64,000 nt of DNA from Aurelia coerulea (taxonomy: Eukaryota; Cnidaria; Scyphozoa; Semaeostomeae; Ulmaridae), in NCBI GenBank assembly GCA_039566865.1, contig CM076960.1:10204001-10268000 (forward strand). Direction: 5' to 3'. Every line of letters begins with the position of its first letter. The first letter of the stretch is position 1. This document shows, piece by piece, positions 53,201-63,850 of this stretch. The translations under genes were made by a program, and so were the position numbers. Under the pieces are notes generated by a model. That model was not told the origin of the DNA, searched no databases, and was given only the letters and a program-made list of their open reading frames with translations.

Positions 53201-53315
53201 ATTTAGTACCTTCTTTGTTGGTAATTCAGGGAGTTGTCCTTGAATTGTTCTGTTGAATAAAAGTTCACACGGAGGTACTTTAGTTGTTACATGCGGAGTT
53301 GTTCGGTATGTCAGC
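53074..53315. repeat. 115-bp exact direct duplication inside integrase
   Basis: 53074-53188 and 53201-53315 are identical by eye, separated by 12 bases. The 127-bp offset is not a multiple of three, so the integrase frame is broken. The spacer repeats TATGTCAG, suggesting slippage or template switching. Confidence 0.9.
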
Positions 53316-53737
53316 AGAAATCTTTGGAGTTCTTGTTTCCAGTTCTTTCCTTCTAACTGTGCTGTTTGTAACACTTTACCGATTGGTTTCATTAAGCTTT
53401 CGACGTTCGAATTTCCTTGAGGCCAGAGTGGTGTACTTGGTTTCCACTCCATACCTAAGGCTTTAGTGTATCTCTCGAATTCATTTCCATTAAATGGAGG
53501 TCCATTGTCTGTCTTTAGTTTTACTGGAATACCATGTGTTGCAAATATACGGTCTAGCTTCGGAATTACTGCCGGTGCAGCTGTAGAATTAACGATTTCG
53601 ATTTCTGGAAATTTCGAATAAAGGTCAGTTACTACCAATAGATATTGTTGTATATTTTTAATTGGTCCATGAAAGTCAATTGCTACGGTATGCCATGGAG
53701 TGTCTACTGTTGGAGTTATCTGCATTGGTTCAGGTTA
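53201..53737 (-). pseudogene. Gypsy N integrase catalytic core
   Basis: The minus frame shows TPWHTVAIDFHGPIKNIQQY (first Asp), LLVVTDLYSKFPEIEIVNST, GIPVKLKTDNGPPFNGNEFE (second Asp), WPQGNSNVESLMKPIGKVLQ (catalytic Glu) and WKQELQRFLLTYRTTPHVTT. The DD35E triad is complete. A stop separates it from the zinc-binding segment upstream near 53737. It would insert cDNA if intact. Confidence 0.9.
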
Positions 53738-54294
53738 ATTAGCATTTCCGACGGCTTGACATGCGACACAATTTTCGGCTATTTCGCGAACTTTTGTCAT
53801 CCAATTTGGGAAACCAGATTTTTTCTCTGATTAGACTTTTTGTCTTTTCTATTCCCTGGTGTCCTACATGGCCTAGCTTTGTTGCTCTATTTTGAAGGCT
53901 TTTAGGAATAACCATTCTACATCCTTTCATGATAATATCTTTGGTGTTATTTACTGTTAGTTCTTCTGCACATCTCTTGTATCTGAATCGGATTAATGTA
54001 GCAAGGTCAAAGCTCTGAATCTTTTGTATCCCATGTTCCTGATTCGATAGCTTTCCGAACTTTTTGTAACACTTCATCTTTACGTGTGGCATCTTTGACT
54101 TCTTCAAGTGTCATTGTTTTTGGAACTGTGTTTTCTATGATATGGTTCACATATTCTTCGGCTATTTGTTCTTCGTTACTTTCTGACTGACTCTTGTTGA
54201 TCGGATGTCGACTCAAATAGTCAGCTTCATTTTGCGATCCTTTCTTATATATGACACGAAAGTTATAGGGTTGAAGTCTTAAAACCCATCTTTC
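53738..54294 (-). pseudogene. Gypsy N RNase H end and integrase zinc domain
   Basis: Minus strand: ERWVLRLQPYNFRVIYKKGS and EADYLSRHPINKSQSE (end of RNase H, connection), then DATRKDEVLQKVRKAIESGT; in a second frame, TKDIIMKGCRMVIPKSLQNR and ATKLGHVGHQGIEKTKSLIR, the H-x-x-H of the HHCC finger, then WFPKLDDK and CRMSS. Frame changes lie between 54107 and 54007 and near 53850. The RNase H is cut by MITE M6 at 54294. Confidence 0.85.
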
Positions 54295-55090
54295 TACCGG
54301 GTGTCTCAGAAAAAAGTACCCCCTTTTGACTGGAAATAGGAACCAAGCAAAAAGATATGATTGCTCCCCAACTTCACAGCTAAATTTATCAATGTTCAAC
54401 TTAGATGCATGTACCTTGCATTTAGAAATTGTCCATCAAACACCGGAGTTACAGGTTTGCAAAGTCAAAATTTACAGTGCACCCAAAACCAGAGGTTTTG
54501 AAAAAGGGCCTAGTCATGATTTGTAATCGTGGACATTTTCCAAAGTACCTGTAGACTTTAAGTTTCCGTGTTTTGCTTTTGAAAAGAATAAAAGATGCAT
54601 GGACATGGTGCTGACTAAACAAATATTGTAAAGATATGGTAAGAGTGATAAAATCGTGCCACATCTCCAAAATAAGCGTGCACGTGCTCCTTTTCCTCCT
54701 CGTTAATACAAAACACTTGGGATCGAATGCAATGCAAGGACCTTTTCCTCAAAAGAAAAGTCATTTCAAGAACAATTGAAGTAATTCATGATATAAATCT
54801 TTTCAAAAATAGAAAGTAAAGGTCAAAGTCGAAAATTCGTTTGCAAAATGCCTGTTTGTTGTCAAATTCTGGCTAGGCCATTTCTCAAAACCTCTGGTTT
54901 CAGGTGCATTCCGAATTTTGACCTTGTGAACTCATATCTCCGGTGTTTGGTGGTCGATTTCCAAATGCAAGGTATGTGCATTTAAGTTGAAGACCAACAA
55001 ATGTAGCCATGAATTCAAAGAGTCCCGAAATAATATCGTTTTGTTGCCTTGTTGAGTCAAAAGGGGGTACTTTTTTTGAGACACCCGGTA
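54295..55090. mobile_element. Mariner-like MITE M6 in the gypsy RNase H region
   Basis: TACCGGGTGTCTCAGAAAAA (54295) and the inverted TACCGGGTGTCTCAAAAAAA (55090) bound 796 bp with long inverted arms and TA tips. It is the intact relative of M4. Removing it joins NARSKPPARI to ERWVLRLQ. Confidence 0.9.
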
Positions 55091-55445
55091 TGCGTGCTGG
55101 TGGCTTGGATCTAGCATTATTGAAGATAGACTCTAAGGCCTTATGGTGGGTGATGACATCAAATTCTTTGCCAAGGAGAAATATGCGAAAATGTTCTATC
55201 CCCCAGACTAAAGCAAGGCCTTCTATATCGGTCTGTGAATATCTGCTCTCAACTGTAGTGAGTGCTCTACTCGCATATGAGACAATTTTATACTGTGTCC
55301 CATCTTTTTCTCTTTGGGCTAAAATAGCACCAACGGCGTGTTGTGATCCATCTATAATTAACACAATGTGTTTCTTTGTGTCAAAGTAGGCAATTACAGG
55401 TGATTGTGTAAGTTTCTTTTTCAACTGGTTAAATGCTCTTTGTTC
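55091..55445 (-). pseudogene. Gypsy N RNase H domain, N-terminal part
   Basis: Minus strand: EQRAFNQLKKKLTQSPVIAY, FDTKKHIVLIIDGSQHAVGA (catalytic Asp in IDGS), ILAQREKDGTQYKIVSYASR, ALTTVESRYSQTDIEGLALV (catalytic Glu region) and LLGKEFDVITHHKALESIF. The frame itself is open; it is bounded by MITEs on both sides. Confidence 0.9.
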
Positions 55446-56345
55446 TACCGGGTGTCCCAAAAAAAAGTTCCGACGTTTGTCAGGGCACATAGGAAAATCC
55501 TTTTAATCTGGCAATTTCTTTTCATTCTAGATACATGCTAGATATTTCAACTTACAGTTTGGCATATCGTATGAAGAAATTAGTAATCTGAAATTGGAGT
55601 TATGAGCTCTAACATTTCACTTTCATGTTCAAGGCAAAACCAGAGAGATTATTACGCCTCCCTGCTCCGCGTTGGTGGGGACTCCCTTGATCAGCAACAC
55701 AGAAAATGAGTTGACAATTTGTTCATTCCCTTGACGTCCCAAGCGGGCAGAAATTTTACTCACAAGAGAAAACGTTGCTTTGTAATTGAATAAAATTTAG
55801 ATTCAAATCATTTTTGATTGTGTGAATTAACCTAAGGTGTCAAGAATTGAAACAGATAGGTCTCGGGAAAACTGTTTGCTGCTGTTATTGTTGCCTTGTG
55901 CCAACTGGGACTTCCAAATGGGAATTTTACTATTTAACGGTTTCACGGCACGGAATAGAATAAACTGTCATTTTCCCCCCGAGACCTATTAGATTCGATT
56001 TTCAGACCATACTTCAAATATGCTCAATGAGTGGAACTCTTCCACGTGTCGTCAAGGCAATGAAAGAAAGTGTAAACCTAGCTTTTGTGTTGCTCATCCG
56101 GAGATTCCCCCTCCACCATGATGATGCAGGAAGGCGAACAAATCTCTCTGGTTTTGCCTTCAACATGAAGATGCGATGTTAGGACTAATAACTCCATCTT
56201 CACATTACTGATTTCTTCCTACGATATGCCAAACTGTAAGTTGAAATGTTGAGCATGTACCTAGAATGAAAATAAATTGCTAGATAACGAACTTTTTTGT
56301 CTGCGTTCAATCAAACGCCGGAACTTTTTTTTGGGACACCCGGTA
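55446..56345. mobile_element. Mariner-like MITE M7 in the gypsy RT/RNase H junction
   Basis: TACCGGGTGTCCCAAAAAAA (55446) and its inverse (56345) bound 900 bp with TA tips and inverted arms of over 200 bp (TACAGTTTGGCATATCGTA and its inverse). It is a different subfamily from M4/M6. Confidence 0.9.
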
Positions 56346-58563
56346 CTATGGTGGATTTGAAAGTATTGTTCTTCTTTGTCAACTCTCGAAGCGGTTGTGA
56401 CAATGTGGCATAATTTGGAATATAGTCACTACAAGTGTTTGCCATTCCAAGGAAACTGCGCACTTCAGATGCATTCTTTGGCGGTGCAGTGTCCAACAGA
56501 TGTTTTACTCTCTCTAGGTCAGGTCTGGTACCTTTTTCTGTAAAAATTAGACCATAAAATTTTATTTCTTGTTGAAGAAACTTGCATTTTTCTCCTTTCG
56601 CTTTGATATTTAGATCTGAGAGGCGTTTTAGGCAAGCTTCCAGTGCTATGTCGTGCTCTTTTCTATCTTTTCCAAAGATGATGATATCGTCTGCGATATT
56701 CTTTACCCCTTGAAAGTCACTCAAATTTCGTTGCAGGATATTTTGAAATACTTCTGCTGCACTAGATGTACCGTAGTTAAGTCTTTTATACTGGTAAATT
56801 CCTTCGTGCTTAGAGAATGTAGTGATAAAGCGGCTTTCAGGCTCTAATTCAACCTGGTGATAGGCCTGTTTTAAATCGATTTTGGAAAAGTATTTTGCTC
56901 CATTTACTGCAGCTTTGAAATCATTTAGGGTTGGCATAAGGTGTCTTTCTCTTTTTATTGCATTGTTTGCTTCTCGCATATCCACACATATACGTGTTCC
57001 CCCATCTTTCTTAGGAATACACACGATAGGTGAAACCCAGGGCGTCGGCTGATCAATAATCTTCTCTATGATGTCCCGTTCAGTAAGTTTCTTTAGCTCT
57101 TTTGAGACTGCTTTTCTCATATGGTAAGGTATACGCCTTTGTGGTTGCATTACCGGATTCACATCGTCTCTTATGTGTAATTTTACTCTTTGTCCTTTCA
57201 ATTTTCCTTCCCCTTCGAAAACATTTCGATATTTATTCAAAAGTCGTTGAATATTTCCGTCTGTGCTGGCAGGGATGTTTGTTTTCTTTTCTGTGGCTTC
57301 TTTGTGATCAGTTGTAATTCCACTCTTTGAATCAGATGTTTGCTTTTCATGGACTTTGTGTACTAACTGGATTAGCGTCAGTTCGTGGGCAGTTTTTCCA
57401 CTTAGTAAATTACCCCCGGATCCTTCGATGACATAAAATTGCGAAATTGTGTAACGCGATTTTGACTCAATCATGGCACTAAAACGGCCTTTCAATGGAA
57501 GTGGTGTCGAAGATCCATATGCAAATATTTTGGTCTTGGCTGGCTCTAGCTTTATTTGATGTTGCAAACTTTCATAGGTCTTGGAATCAATGATGTTAAC
57601 GGTTGCCCCAGTATCCACTAGAAATGTTAAATCGAACGAATCATTCAATTTCAGTTGGGTTTCTGTGGAAACTTTATTTTCTCTATCCACTGTATAGGCA
57701 TATTCATCATCAGAAGAGCTTGATAAATCACTCTTATCCTGTGTAATGGCATGAGCTTTTCGCTGTCTGCGTTTTCCCTTCACAAAATTTGACTCTTTCT
57801 TTGGTCGTGTTGACGTTTGTGGCTCTTTACTTTGGAGGGGTTTCCTCTGAGGCAATTCTTGTTTCTTACGACAGAGTTTTGCAAAATGTCCAATGAGGCC
57901 ACATGAAGAGCAAACTGCATGTTTTGCTGGGCATGGTTTGTTTTTGTGAGGATAACTGAATCCATATTTGTAACAGGTATTTTCTGTACGGATTTCTTTG
58001 ACGTTCAACTCTTGGAAGCTTTCTTCCATACCAGACGCTTGAGCAGAGCTCATTTCAGCTTTTCTGCCATCGATCAGCATGTCTGCAAGCTTGTAATCTG
58101 GTTCTCGGAGGGCTTTTCTCCTAAGTCGAGCTGACTTTCCATTACACACGATCTGCATCTTAAGTTCGAAGTCCTCGGCGTGAAATTTGCAATGTTTTGC
58201 AAGTGTGTGAAGTCGCGTGTGAAATTCATCAATAGTCTCCTCTGTCTTTTGGGTTGCCTGACGAAAATTGTAAATTTCGAAGATTCGATTCTTGTCTGGC
58301 TCGAAGTGTTTAGTTAAGGCATCAACAGCTTTTTTGTAGTCTTTCTCCTCTCCTGTATCAGGTAGAGTTATGAAAATATTGTAAACTTCGGGTCCAGCTT
58401 GATACAAAAGCAAAGCTCGTTGTCTCTTTGGTTCTGTGATGTCTGCGGCAAGCAAATACGTTTGAAATCTCTCCAGCCAGTTTGTCCATGGAGCTCCTGT
58501 GTTTGTGATATCACTTTTTGGTTCGAAGACAGGCATAGGATTTATGTTATTTGCTGCGGCCAT
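56346..58563 (-). CDS. Gypsy N gag-protease-reverse transcriptase, open frame
   Basis: From ATG 58563: capsid-like region (WTNWLERFQTYLLAADITEP, DEFHTRLHTLAKHC, KALREPDYKLADML), a zinc knuckle (CSSCGLIGHFAKLC, CCHC) preceded by a second Cys-rich stretch, and protease (DLTFLVDTGATVNIIDSKTY, catalytic DTG). RT follows: WVSPIVCIPKKDGGTRICVD, YFSKIDLKQAYHQVEL (first Asp), LNYGTSSAAEVFQNILQ (LPFG.. variant LNYGTSS), VKNIADDIIIFGKDRKEHD (ADD), FYGLIFTEKGTRPDLERVKH and VRSFLGMANTCSDYIPNYAT. There are about 735 codons without a stop, cut at MITE M7. Gag and pol share one frame, as in some Ty3/gypsy lineages. Confidence 0.92.
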
Positions 58564-58587
58564 CTTACGTTTCTCTTCTTTTTCCTT

Positions 58588-58602
58588 TCAACTCGTCGCC
58601 AT
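58588..58602 (-). promoter_or_regulatory. Primer-binding-site candidate of gypsy N
   Basis: ATGGCGACGAGTTG on the minus strand directly follows the 5' LTR. TGGCGACG would pair with a tRNA 3' end ...CGUCGCCA; the cognate tRNA cannot be named. Confidence 0.45.
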
Positions 58603-58737
58603 TGTAGACTTCGTAAGTAAGAGATAAACACGTGCGTTTGGGAGATTGCATAGTATAAAAATAAAAACAAATCATATGCGCAGGCACATGAAGTCATACA
58701 GTAATGATAATATTAATGATAAATCATAACCACTACA
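58603..58737 (-). repeat. 5' LTR of gypsy element N, short form
   Basis: 135 bp, TGTAGTGG to CTACA on the minus strand, ends nearly identical to those of the 3' LTR. It contains a TATA-like GTATAAAA on the plus strand. At 135 bp it is short for a functional LTR, so it may be internally deleted. Confidence 0.8.
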
Positions 58738-58859
58738 AGTGGTTTTGCGAAACGGTATCTCGCTGTTCACTGGAGCGGAAAGCAGAGTTACTTTAATCCA
58801 CTATGTTCTTATACGCGGGTTTTTACTGTAGTGCGTAAAGGTTCGCTAGCGTGGAAGTT

Positions 58860-59920
58860 GTATGGAAAAAGCGTGAAAGCACTTGATTCGCTTGTTGAGA
58901 CAGTCAGAATATTCACGAGTGATATCAGAATGGAATTTGGAATCGAAAAATGAGCAACATTGATCCAAAAGAGAGGAAATGTAGCAAGGTCGAACGGTAT
59001 AAAACTGTCAGATCGTAGGTAATAAAGTCATTGCAAGACAAAGAAGGTTACAAATATCTTGGAATATTACAAGTAGACAAAGTAAAGGGCAAGAAATGAA
59101 AGAAAAGATCACAAAAGAACATAAAGAGTAAGAAAGGTTCTGGAAAAGAAATTGAATGGGGAAAACATGATAATGGGGATTAACAGCTGGGCGGTCTCTT
59201 TAATAAGATATTCAGCTGCCTTTTAGATTGAACCAAGGAACAGAGGGAAGATATCGATCGGAAGACAAGGAAATTAATCAGGATGCATAAGGGATTCCAC
59301 CCAATGAGCAAAACAAATAGATTTTACTTCCCCAGGAAAGTAGGCGGCAGAGGACATTTGAGCGTAGAGGATACGATTGATCTAGCTAAGCTTGCATTGA
59401 AAAATTATGCGAAAAGTAGCAGTGAAAGATTACTAATGGCACTAATGGCTGAAAGGCAAATGGAAGATTGTCAAGGGGAAAGTGTGAAGGACTTCAAGAA
59501 TCGAAAGAAAATTGAAAGGCAACAGGAATGGAAAGATAAAAAACTCCATGGTCAATTTTACGACAAACGGGCGATGAGGCAGGAAAAGAAAGATGGATGT
59601 TGCTTAAGGGAAAAGGAATTAAACGTAAAACGGAATCGTCAGTTCTAGAAGCCCAAGAACAAGCAATAAGAACCAATGTCATCAAGGCCATGATTGACAA
59701 CACACAGAAAGAAAACAAATTTCGAATGTGTGGAAAAGAACACGAGACAGTAAATCATATTGTTAGTGAATGTAGCATGCTATAGCCCAAAGACCGTATA
59801 AACGGCGCCACGATTGCATTGGAAGAAAATTCCATTGGGAATGTGAAAAGTATGGATTGCCTTAGATGGTATGAACACCAACCAGATACGGTTACCGAAA
59901 ACGACAGCTGTAAGTGACTG
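58860..59920 (+). pseudogene. RT element Z, C-terminal segment
   Basis: Plus strand: LDSLVETVRIFTSDIRMEFG, a stop in place of Cys (IEK-stop-ATLIQKRGN), EGYKYLGILQVDKVKGK and TKEQREDIDRKTRKLIRMHK. Then GFHPMSKTNRFYFPRKVGGR, GHLSVEDTIDLAKLALKNYA, WKDKKLHGQFYDKR and, in another frame, LEAQEQAIRTNVIKAMIDNT with the knuckle CGKEHETVNHIVSECSML. This is the thumb and C-terminal zinc-knuckle part of the same RT family as 49481-50640. Frameshifts lie at about 59000-59150 and 59620. The palm between the two parts is missing. Its clade is uncertain. Confidence 0.75.
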
Positions 59921-60810
59921 TGGTTACTGCAAAAATGTATAGACTTTGTTTTGTTCTCTCCAAAGTGAATGCTTAGTTTGTCATCAACAAACCAATCACA
60001 AAGTGAAAAATTAAAATTGTTATTTCGTTGCTTTTCTATTTCATTGACGTTATTGTCACTGAACACAAGACAGGAGTCATCTGCATATAAAAGAAGGTCA
60101 CAGTCAACTGAATAAGGCAATATCATTGACATACAAGATTGGGCCAAGAATAGAGCCTTGCGGAACGCCACATGATAATTTTCCAGGTGACGAGGTATTT
60201 TCCCAATGGTGATGGCACGGGGGAGTGGGGGGGGGGGCACTTCCCCCAGATTCCAAAAGTCGGAAAAAATTTTCAAAAAAATGACATGAAATTAGTTGGG
60301 TATACCTGAAAAGTTACATCAGAATACCCCCCCCCCAACCCCTTTCAAATTTTTTATAGAGCTGGAACCGCCACTGCTCTTTCCCTATGTTTACAAAGAA
60401 AGCTTGGTTCGTTAGATAACATCTAAACCAAAATATGGCTGAATCGGAAAAGCCAAGGTGTTTCATTTTATTCAAGGAAAAATTGTGGTCAATCGTGTCA
60501 AATGCTTTTTCAAGATCAATTAATATCATGCCAGTAAACATCCTGTTTTCAAACCCTTGTATGATTTTATCATATAGCTGTGATAAGCAAGTGTCTGTTG
60601 AGTGGTAGGGACAACAACCAGGCTGGTATTGATAGAGAATTTTGTTTGGACCCAGGTATTCTTGTATCTAATTGTGGACAATTTGTTCAATCACCAGTAA
60701 GTTCTGTGGCAAAAGTGAGATTGGCCTATAATTTTTGGTTCATCTTTCTTACAATTTTTGAAAAGTGGTTTCAATTTAGCTTGCTTACAATTATCTGGGA
60801 AACGTGATAG
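59921..60810 (-). pseudogene. LINE P reverse transcriptase, decayed and interrupted by a MITE
   Basis: Minus strand: a degraded fingers segment (CKQAKLKPLFKNCKKDEPKI, about 60760), GMILIDLEKAFDTIDHNF (motif A), LGFSDSAIFWFRCYLTNQAF; then, after a MITE (60204-60376), GKLSCGVPQGSILGPILYVN (motif B, about 60165), DLLLYADDSCLVFSDNNVNE (motif C) and LSIHFGENKTKSIHF. It ends where RT element Z stops. The type is CR1/L2-like by motif spacing. Frameshifts surround the MITE and the fingers. Confidence 0.75.
60204..60376. mobile_element. Short hAT-like MITE
   Basis: The right end is inverted CAGTGGCGGTTCCAG; the left end CAATGGTGATGGCAC is a decayed counterpart, each followed by G-rich tracts. Flanking 8-mers TATTTTCC and CTCTTTCC agree at five of eight positions. 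Confidence 0.55.
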
Positions 60811-60859
60811 GGAGATGCAAAGAAAGCATAGGAGCGTTCCAACAAACTGATGATATAAA

Positions 60860-62560
60860 CACACTTGTCAACGATTGGTCTACTTTGTTCCTATAATCAA
60901 GGAAAAACATGCCCTTTTAAAGGAAATGCACGTATCTAAAAAATATTACCCCTGGATTGACCTCAAGGGTCTAATATTGGCTAGGGATAGACTAAAAAAG
61001 CTGCTCTTCAAATCAAATCACCCATTCTCATTGATTCATACAGACGGGCACGAAATAGGGTCAGTTCTCTTAATTTCCAGCTGTATTTTTCTACAAAATT
61101 TCTGAATGTAAGGGGAATGTGAAAGAATCTTCGAAGACAATTAATGAACTTTTGAATAAAAGATCAAAAGCCTGTTACATTGATTGTCTAAAGGATTCTG
61201 CCAATGCAATTGTTAACAAAAAGGACTGTGTACAATTGGCGAGAAGTTAGCTAGCGAAATTTATACTGCCCCTCTTCTGTCAGGCGACTATAATGGTGGT
61301 GATAACAGTGTTAGGTTTCAATGTAGGAACATTGAAGTGCAGGAAATCAGATATGCAATTGCCAAGAGCTTTGGGAAGGACAACATCTGTTATTTCTTGA
61401 AACTAGCCTTGACTTTTATTGAGAATTCCTTTGCATCTTTGTTTAATACATCATTTGAAAAGAGCCAAACTCCAGACTCGTAAAAATTGGCCAGAGTTAC
61501 ACGAAGTTTTAAGGAGAGAGACAAAGCTGAAAAATCGAAATATCGCCCAAATTTCAGTTTTACCTGTCATCTCAAGGCTCTTTGAAAAACTTGTCACAAA
61601 CCAATTATATCAACACATGAATGATAATGGTTACTTTCCCCTGACCAGTCTGGGTTTTTGGCCTTCATTTTACTGTGACATGTTTGCTTAAAAACACTGA
61701 TGACTGTGGTGCAATGGGTTGGACTTCGGAAGGGTAGTTGGACTGGTGCTTATTGACCTGAAAAAGGCATTTGACACAGTTGACCACGGCATTCTCTGTA
61801 AAAAGCTGAGTACTATGGTATTGAGCATAGGGAATTAGCATGATCCAAATCCTACCTTTCCAACCAGAAGCAATTTTCTACGGTTAATGGTGTTGACTCA
61901 TCAATAGAGGAAATAAAAGTTGGTGTAACGCAAAGCTAATGCCTTGGACCTCTTTTATTTCTCATTTACATCAATGACCTCCCACTAGCTGTCCGAAATT
62001 CAATTGTGTCCATGTATGCTGGTGATACGAGCCTTTGACATCAATGGTGATCATACACAGGTTGAAAAATGGCTAAAAGGCAATAAGCTTTCACTTATGT
62101 AGTGCAAACTCATTCCATGCTTATTTCCACAAAACCAAAGAATGAAGATCTTAAAAATATAAGTGAATCTTTGAAGCTAAACATTTGGGATAATGAGCTT
62201 GAAGTTGCTAACAAATTAAATATCTTGGTGTGCAGATAGACAACTCCTTGGATTGGAAGAAGCACATTAAGACAGATTTCTCGAAGATCTCAAGAGCAAT
62301 GTATACAGGTATTGTGGAGCCGCATTTCCGCTACTGTTGTTCAGTCTGGGGTTGGTGTGGGGTGACTGAGATCAACCAGTTGCAAAAATTATAAACCAGT
62401 TGCATAAATTACAAAACCGTGCTGCCCGTATTGTAACAGGTAGCAGCTTTGATACCCCTGGCCAGCCACTTGTCAAAAGGCTTAGCTGGAAGACCATAGA
62501 TGAACTAATTTCTAGTGAGTCGTATATTATAGTCTTCAAATCTCTTCATGGGCCGGTGTA
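60860..62560 (+). pseudogene. LINE Q reverse transcriptase, heavily decayed
   Basis: Plus strand, many frames: VSKKYYPWIDLKGLILARDR (linker), ISVLPVISRLFEKLVTNQLY (motif 1/2), LVLIDLKKAFDTVDHGILCK (motif A, about 61740), CLGPLLFLIYINDLPLAV (motif B), SMYAGDTSL (motif C, YADD changed to YAGD), then IKYLGVQIDNSLDWKKHIKT, MYTGIVEPHFRYCCSVWGWC and LVKRLSWKTIDELISSESYI. The mutated catalytic box and numerous shifts show it is long dead. It is CR1/L2-like. Confidence 0.75.
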
Positions 62561-62580
62561 ATATGCGTTTCGGTCCACTT

Positions 62581-62650
62581 ATGCGTTTCGGTCCGGACCG
62601 AAACGCATAGCAGAAAATCTCCATGCGTTTTGGTCCGGACCAAAACGCAT
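62581..62650. repeat. Two 28-bp perfect palindromes at the head of the satellite
   Basis: 62581-62608 (ATGCGTTTCGGTCC and its inverse) and 62623-62650 (ATGCGTTTTGGTCC and its inverse) are self-complementary. A half-copy GGTCCGGACCGAAACGCAT lies at the far end of the array near 63287. Confidence 0.9.
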
Positions 62651-63360
62651 AGCAGTTTTCGGCTATGCAAAAGGGTCCACCTCAAATGGACACATACGCA
62701 TGGTAATTTTCGGCTATGCAAAAGGGTCCACCTCAAATGGACACATACGCATGGTAATTTTCGGTTATGCGAAAGGGTCCAATTCAAATGGACACATACG
62801 CATGGTAATTTTCGGTTATGCGAAAGGGTCCAATTCAAATGGACACATACGCATGGTAATTTTCGGCTATGCAAAAGGGTCCAATTCAAACGGACACATA
62901 CGCATGGTAATTTTCGGCTATGCAAAAGGGTCCAATTCAAAGGGACACATACGCATGGTAATTTTCGGCTATGCAAAAGGGTCCACCTCAAATGGACACA
63001 TACGCATGGTAATTTTCGGTTATGCGAAAGGGTCCAATTCAAATGGACACATACGCATGGTAATTTTCGGTTATGCAAAAGGGTCCAATTCAAATGGACA
63101 CATACGCATGGCAATTTTCGGCTATGCAAAAGGGTCCAATTCAAACGGACACATACGCATGGTAATTTTCGGCTATGCAAAAGGGTCCACCTCAAATGGA
63201 CACATACGCATGGTAATTTTCGGTTATGCGAAAGGGTCCAATTCAAATGGACACATACGCATGGTAATTTTCGGTTATGCAAAAGGGTCCGGACCGAAAC
63301 GCATAGCAGTTTTAGGCTATGCAAAAAGGTCCACTTGAAATGGACACATACGCTTTGTAA
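62649..63360. repeat. 51-bp minisatellite array, about 13 units
   Basis: Units starting ATGGTAATTTTCGG recur every 51 bases from 62700 to about 63290, with an altered unit at each edge. Each holds a short inverted pair (GTCCA...TGGAC). Because 51 is a multiple of three and the unit lacks stops, long artefactual frames exist on both strands (247 and 212 codons plus, 262 minus). Confidence 0.95.
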
Positions 63361-63563
63361 TTTTCGCGCTTGAGAATCATGAAGATCAATGTAAATAATT
63401 ATCTGTAAATCGCATCGATATCGGTCAAGTCTACATGCACCATATCTCTATAGCCTTATGGGTCTTCTGCAAAGATCTTAAAAGATAGTCAAAAAATTGA
63501 GTAACTCGTTGGTTACTCTAAGGTTGTGTGCTCAAAAATAGTCTAAACTTTCTTTCAACCAGC
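63361..63563. other. No gene recognised
   Basis: Unassigned sequence between the satellite and a small MITE. Confidence 0.5.
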
Positions 63564-63850
63564 TACTCTCGAGTACCGAATAATCGCCCCCGCCCGATTG
63601 ATTCTTTTGAAATCTCTTCCAACCCCCCCCCCCTTTAATAATTCTTGAAAAATTTAAATGACAGTTAACATAATTTTTGAATAGATGAAAAATACGTATA
63701 TAGCTAAGAAAAGGACCATTTTCAATGTTCCCAACCCCCGATGGTTCCAACCTTCCCCCGATTGTTCCAGCCCCCGATTATTACATTGAATCATTTGTAA
63801 CCCCTTTCGATAATTCTGATCCCCCCCCCTTTATTTGGTACTGGAGAGTA
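63564..63850. mobile_element. Small TIR element with TA tips
   Basis: TACTCTCGAGTACCGAATAA at 63564 and the inverted TACTCTCCAGTACCAAATAA at 63850 form the ends. Internal CCCCCGATTGTTCCA-type repeats occur. TA tips suggest a Tc1/mariner-type MITE. No coding frame. Confidence 0.7.

Larger units (their letters stand above)
51348..58737 (-). mobile_element. Ty3/gypsy LTR retrotransposon N, complete from LTR to LTR
   Basis: LTR tips read TGTAGTGG...CTACA on the minus strand. AGTGG is duplicated at 51343-51347 and 58738-58742. A purine tract (AAAAAGGGGAGCAT, 52582-52595) precedes the 3' LTR, and TGGCGACGAG follows the 5' LTR as a primer-binding-site candidate. The gag-pol order PR-RT-RNaseH-IN fits Ty3/gypsy. 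No env-like frame was seen. The body is interrupted by MITEs M6 and M7. Confidence 0.9.

Noticed and set aside
51348..58737. An infectious retrovirus-type provirus
   Set aside because: No env-like frame between integrase and the 3' LTR; gag-pol is broken by MITEs, a duplication and frameshifts. It is a Ty3/gypsy retrotransposon.
62649..63360. CRISPR array
   Set aside because: Units are contiguous tandem repeats without unique spacers, in eukaryotic transposon-rich DNA.
62536..63373. Long open frames of 212-262 codons on both strands
   Set aside because: They arise from the 51-bp satellite period (multiple of three, no stop in the unit) and occur in several frames at once; no independent sign of coding.
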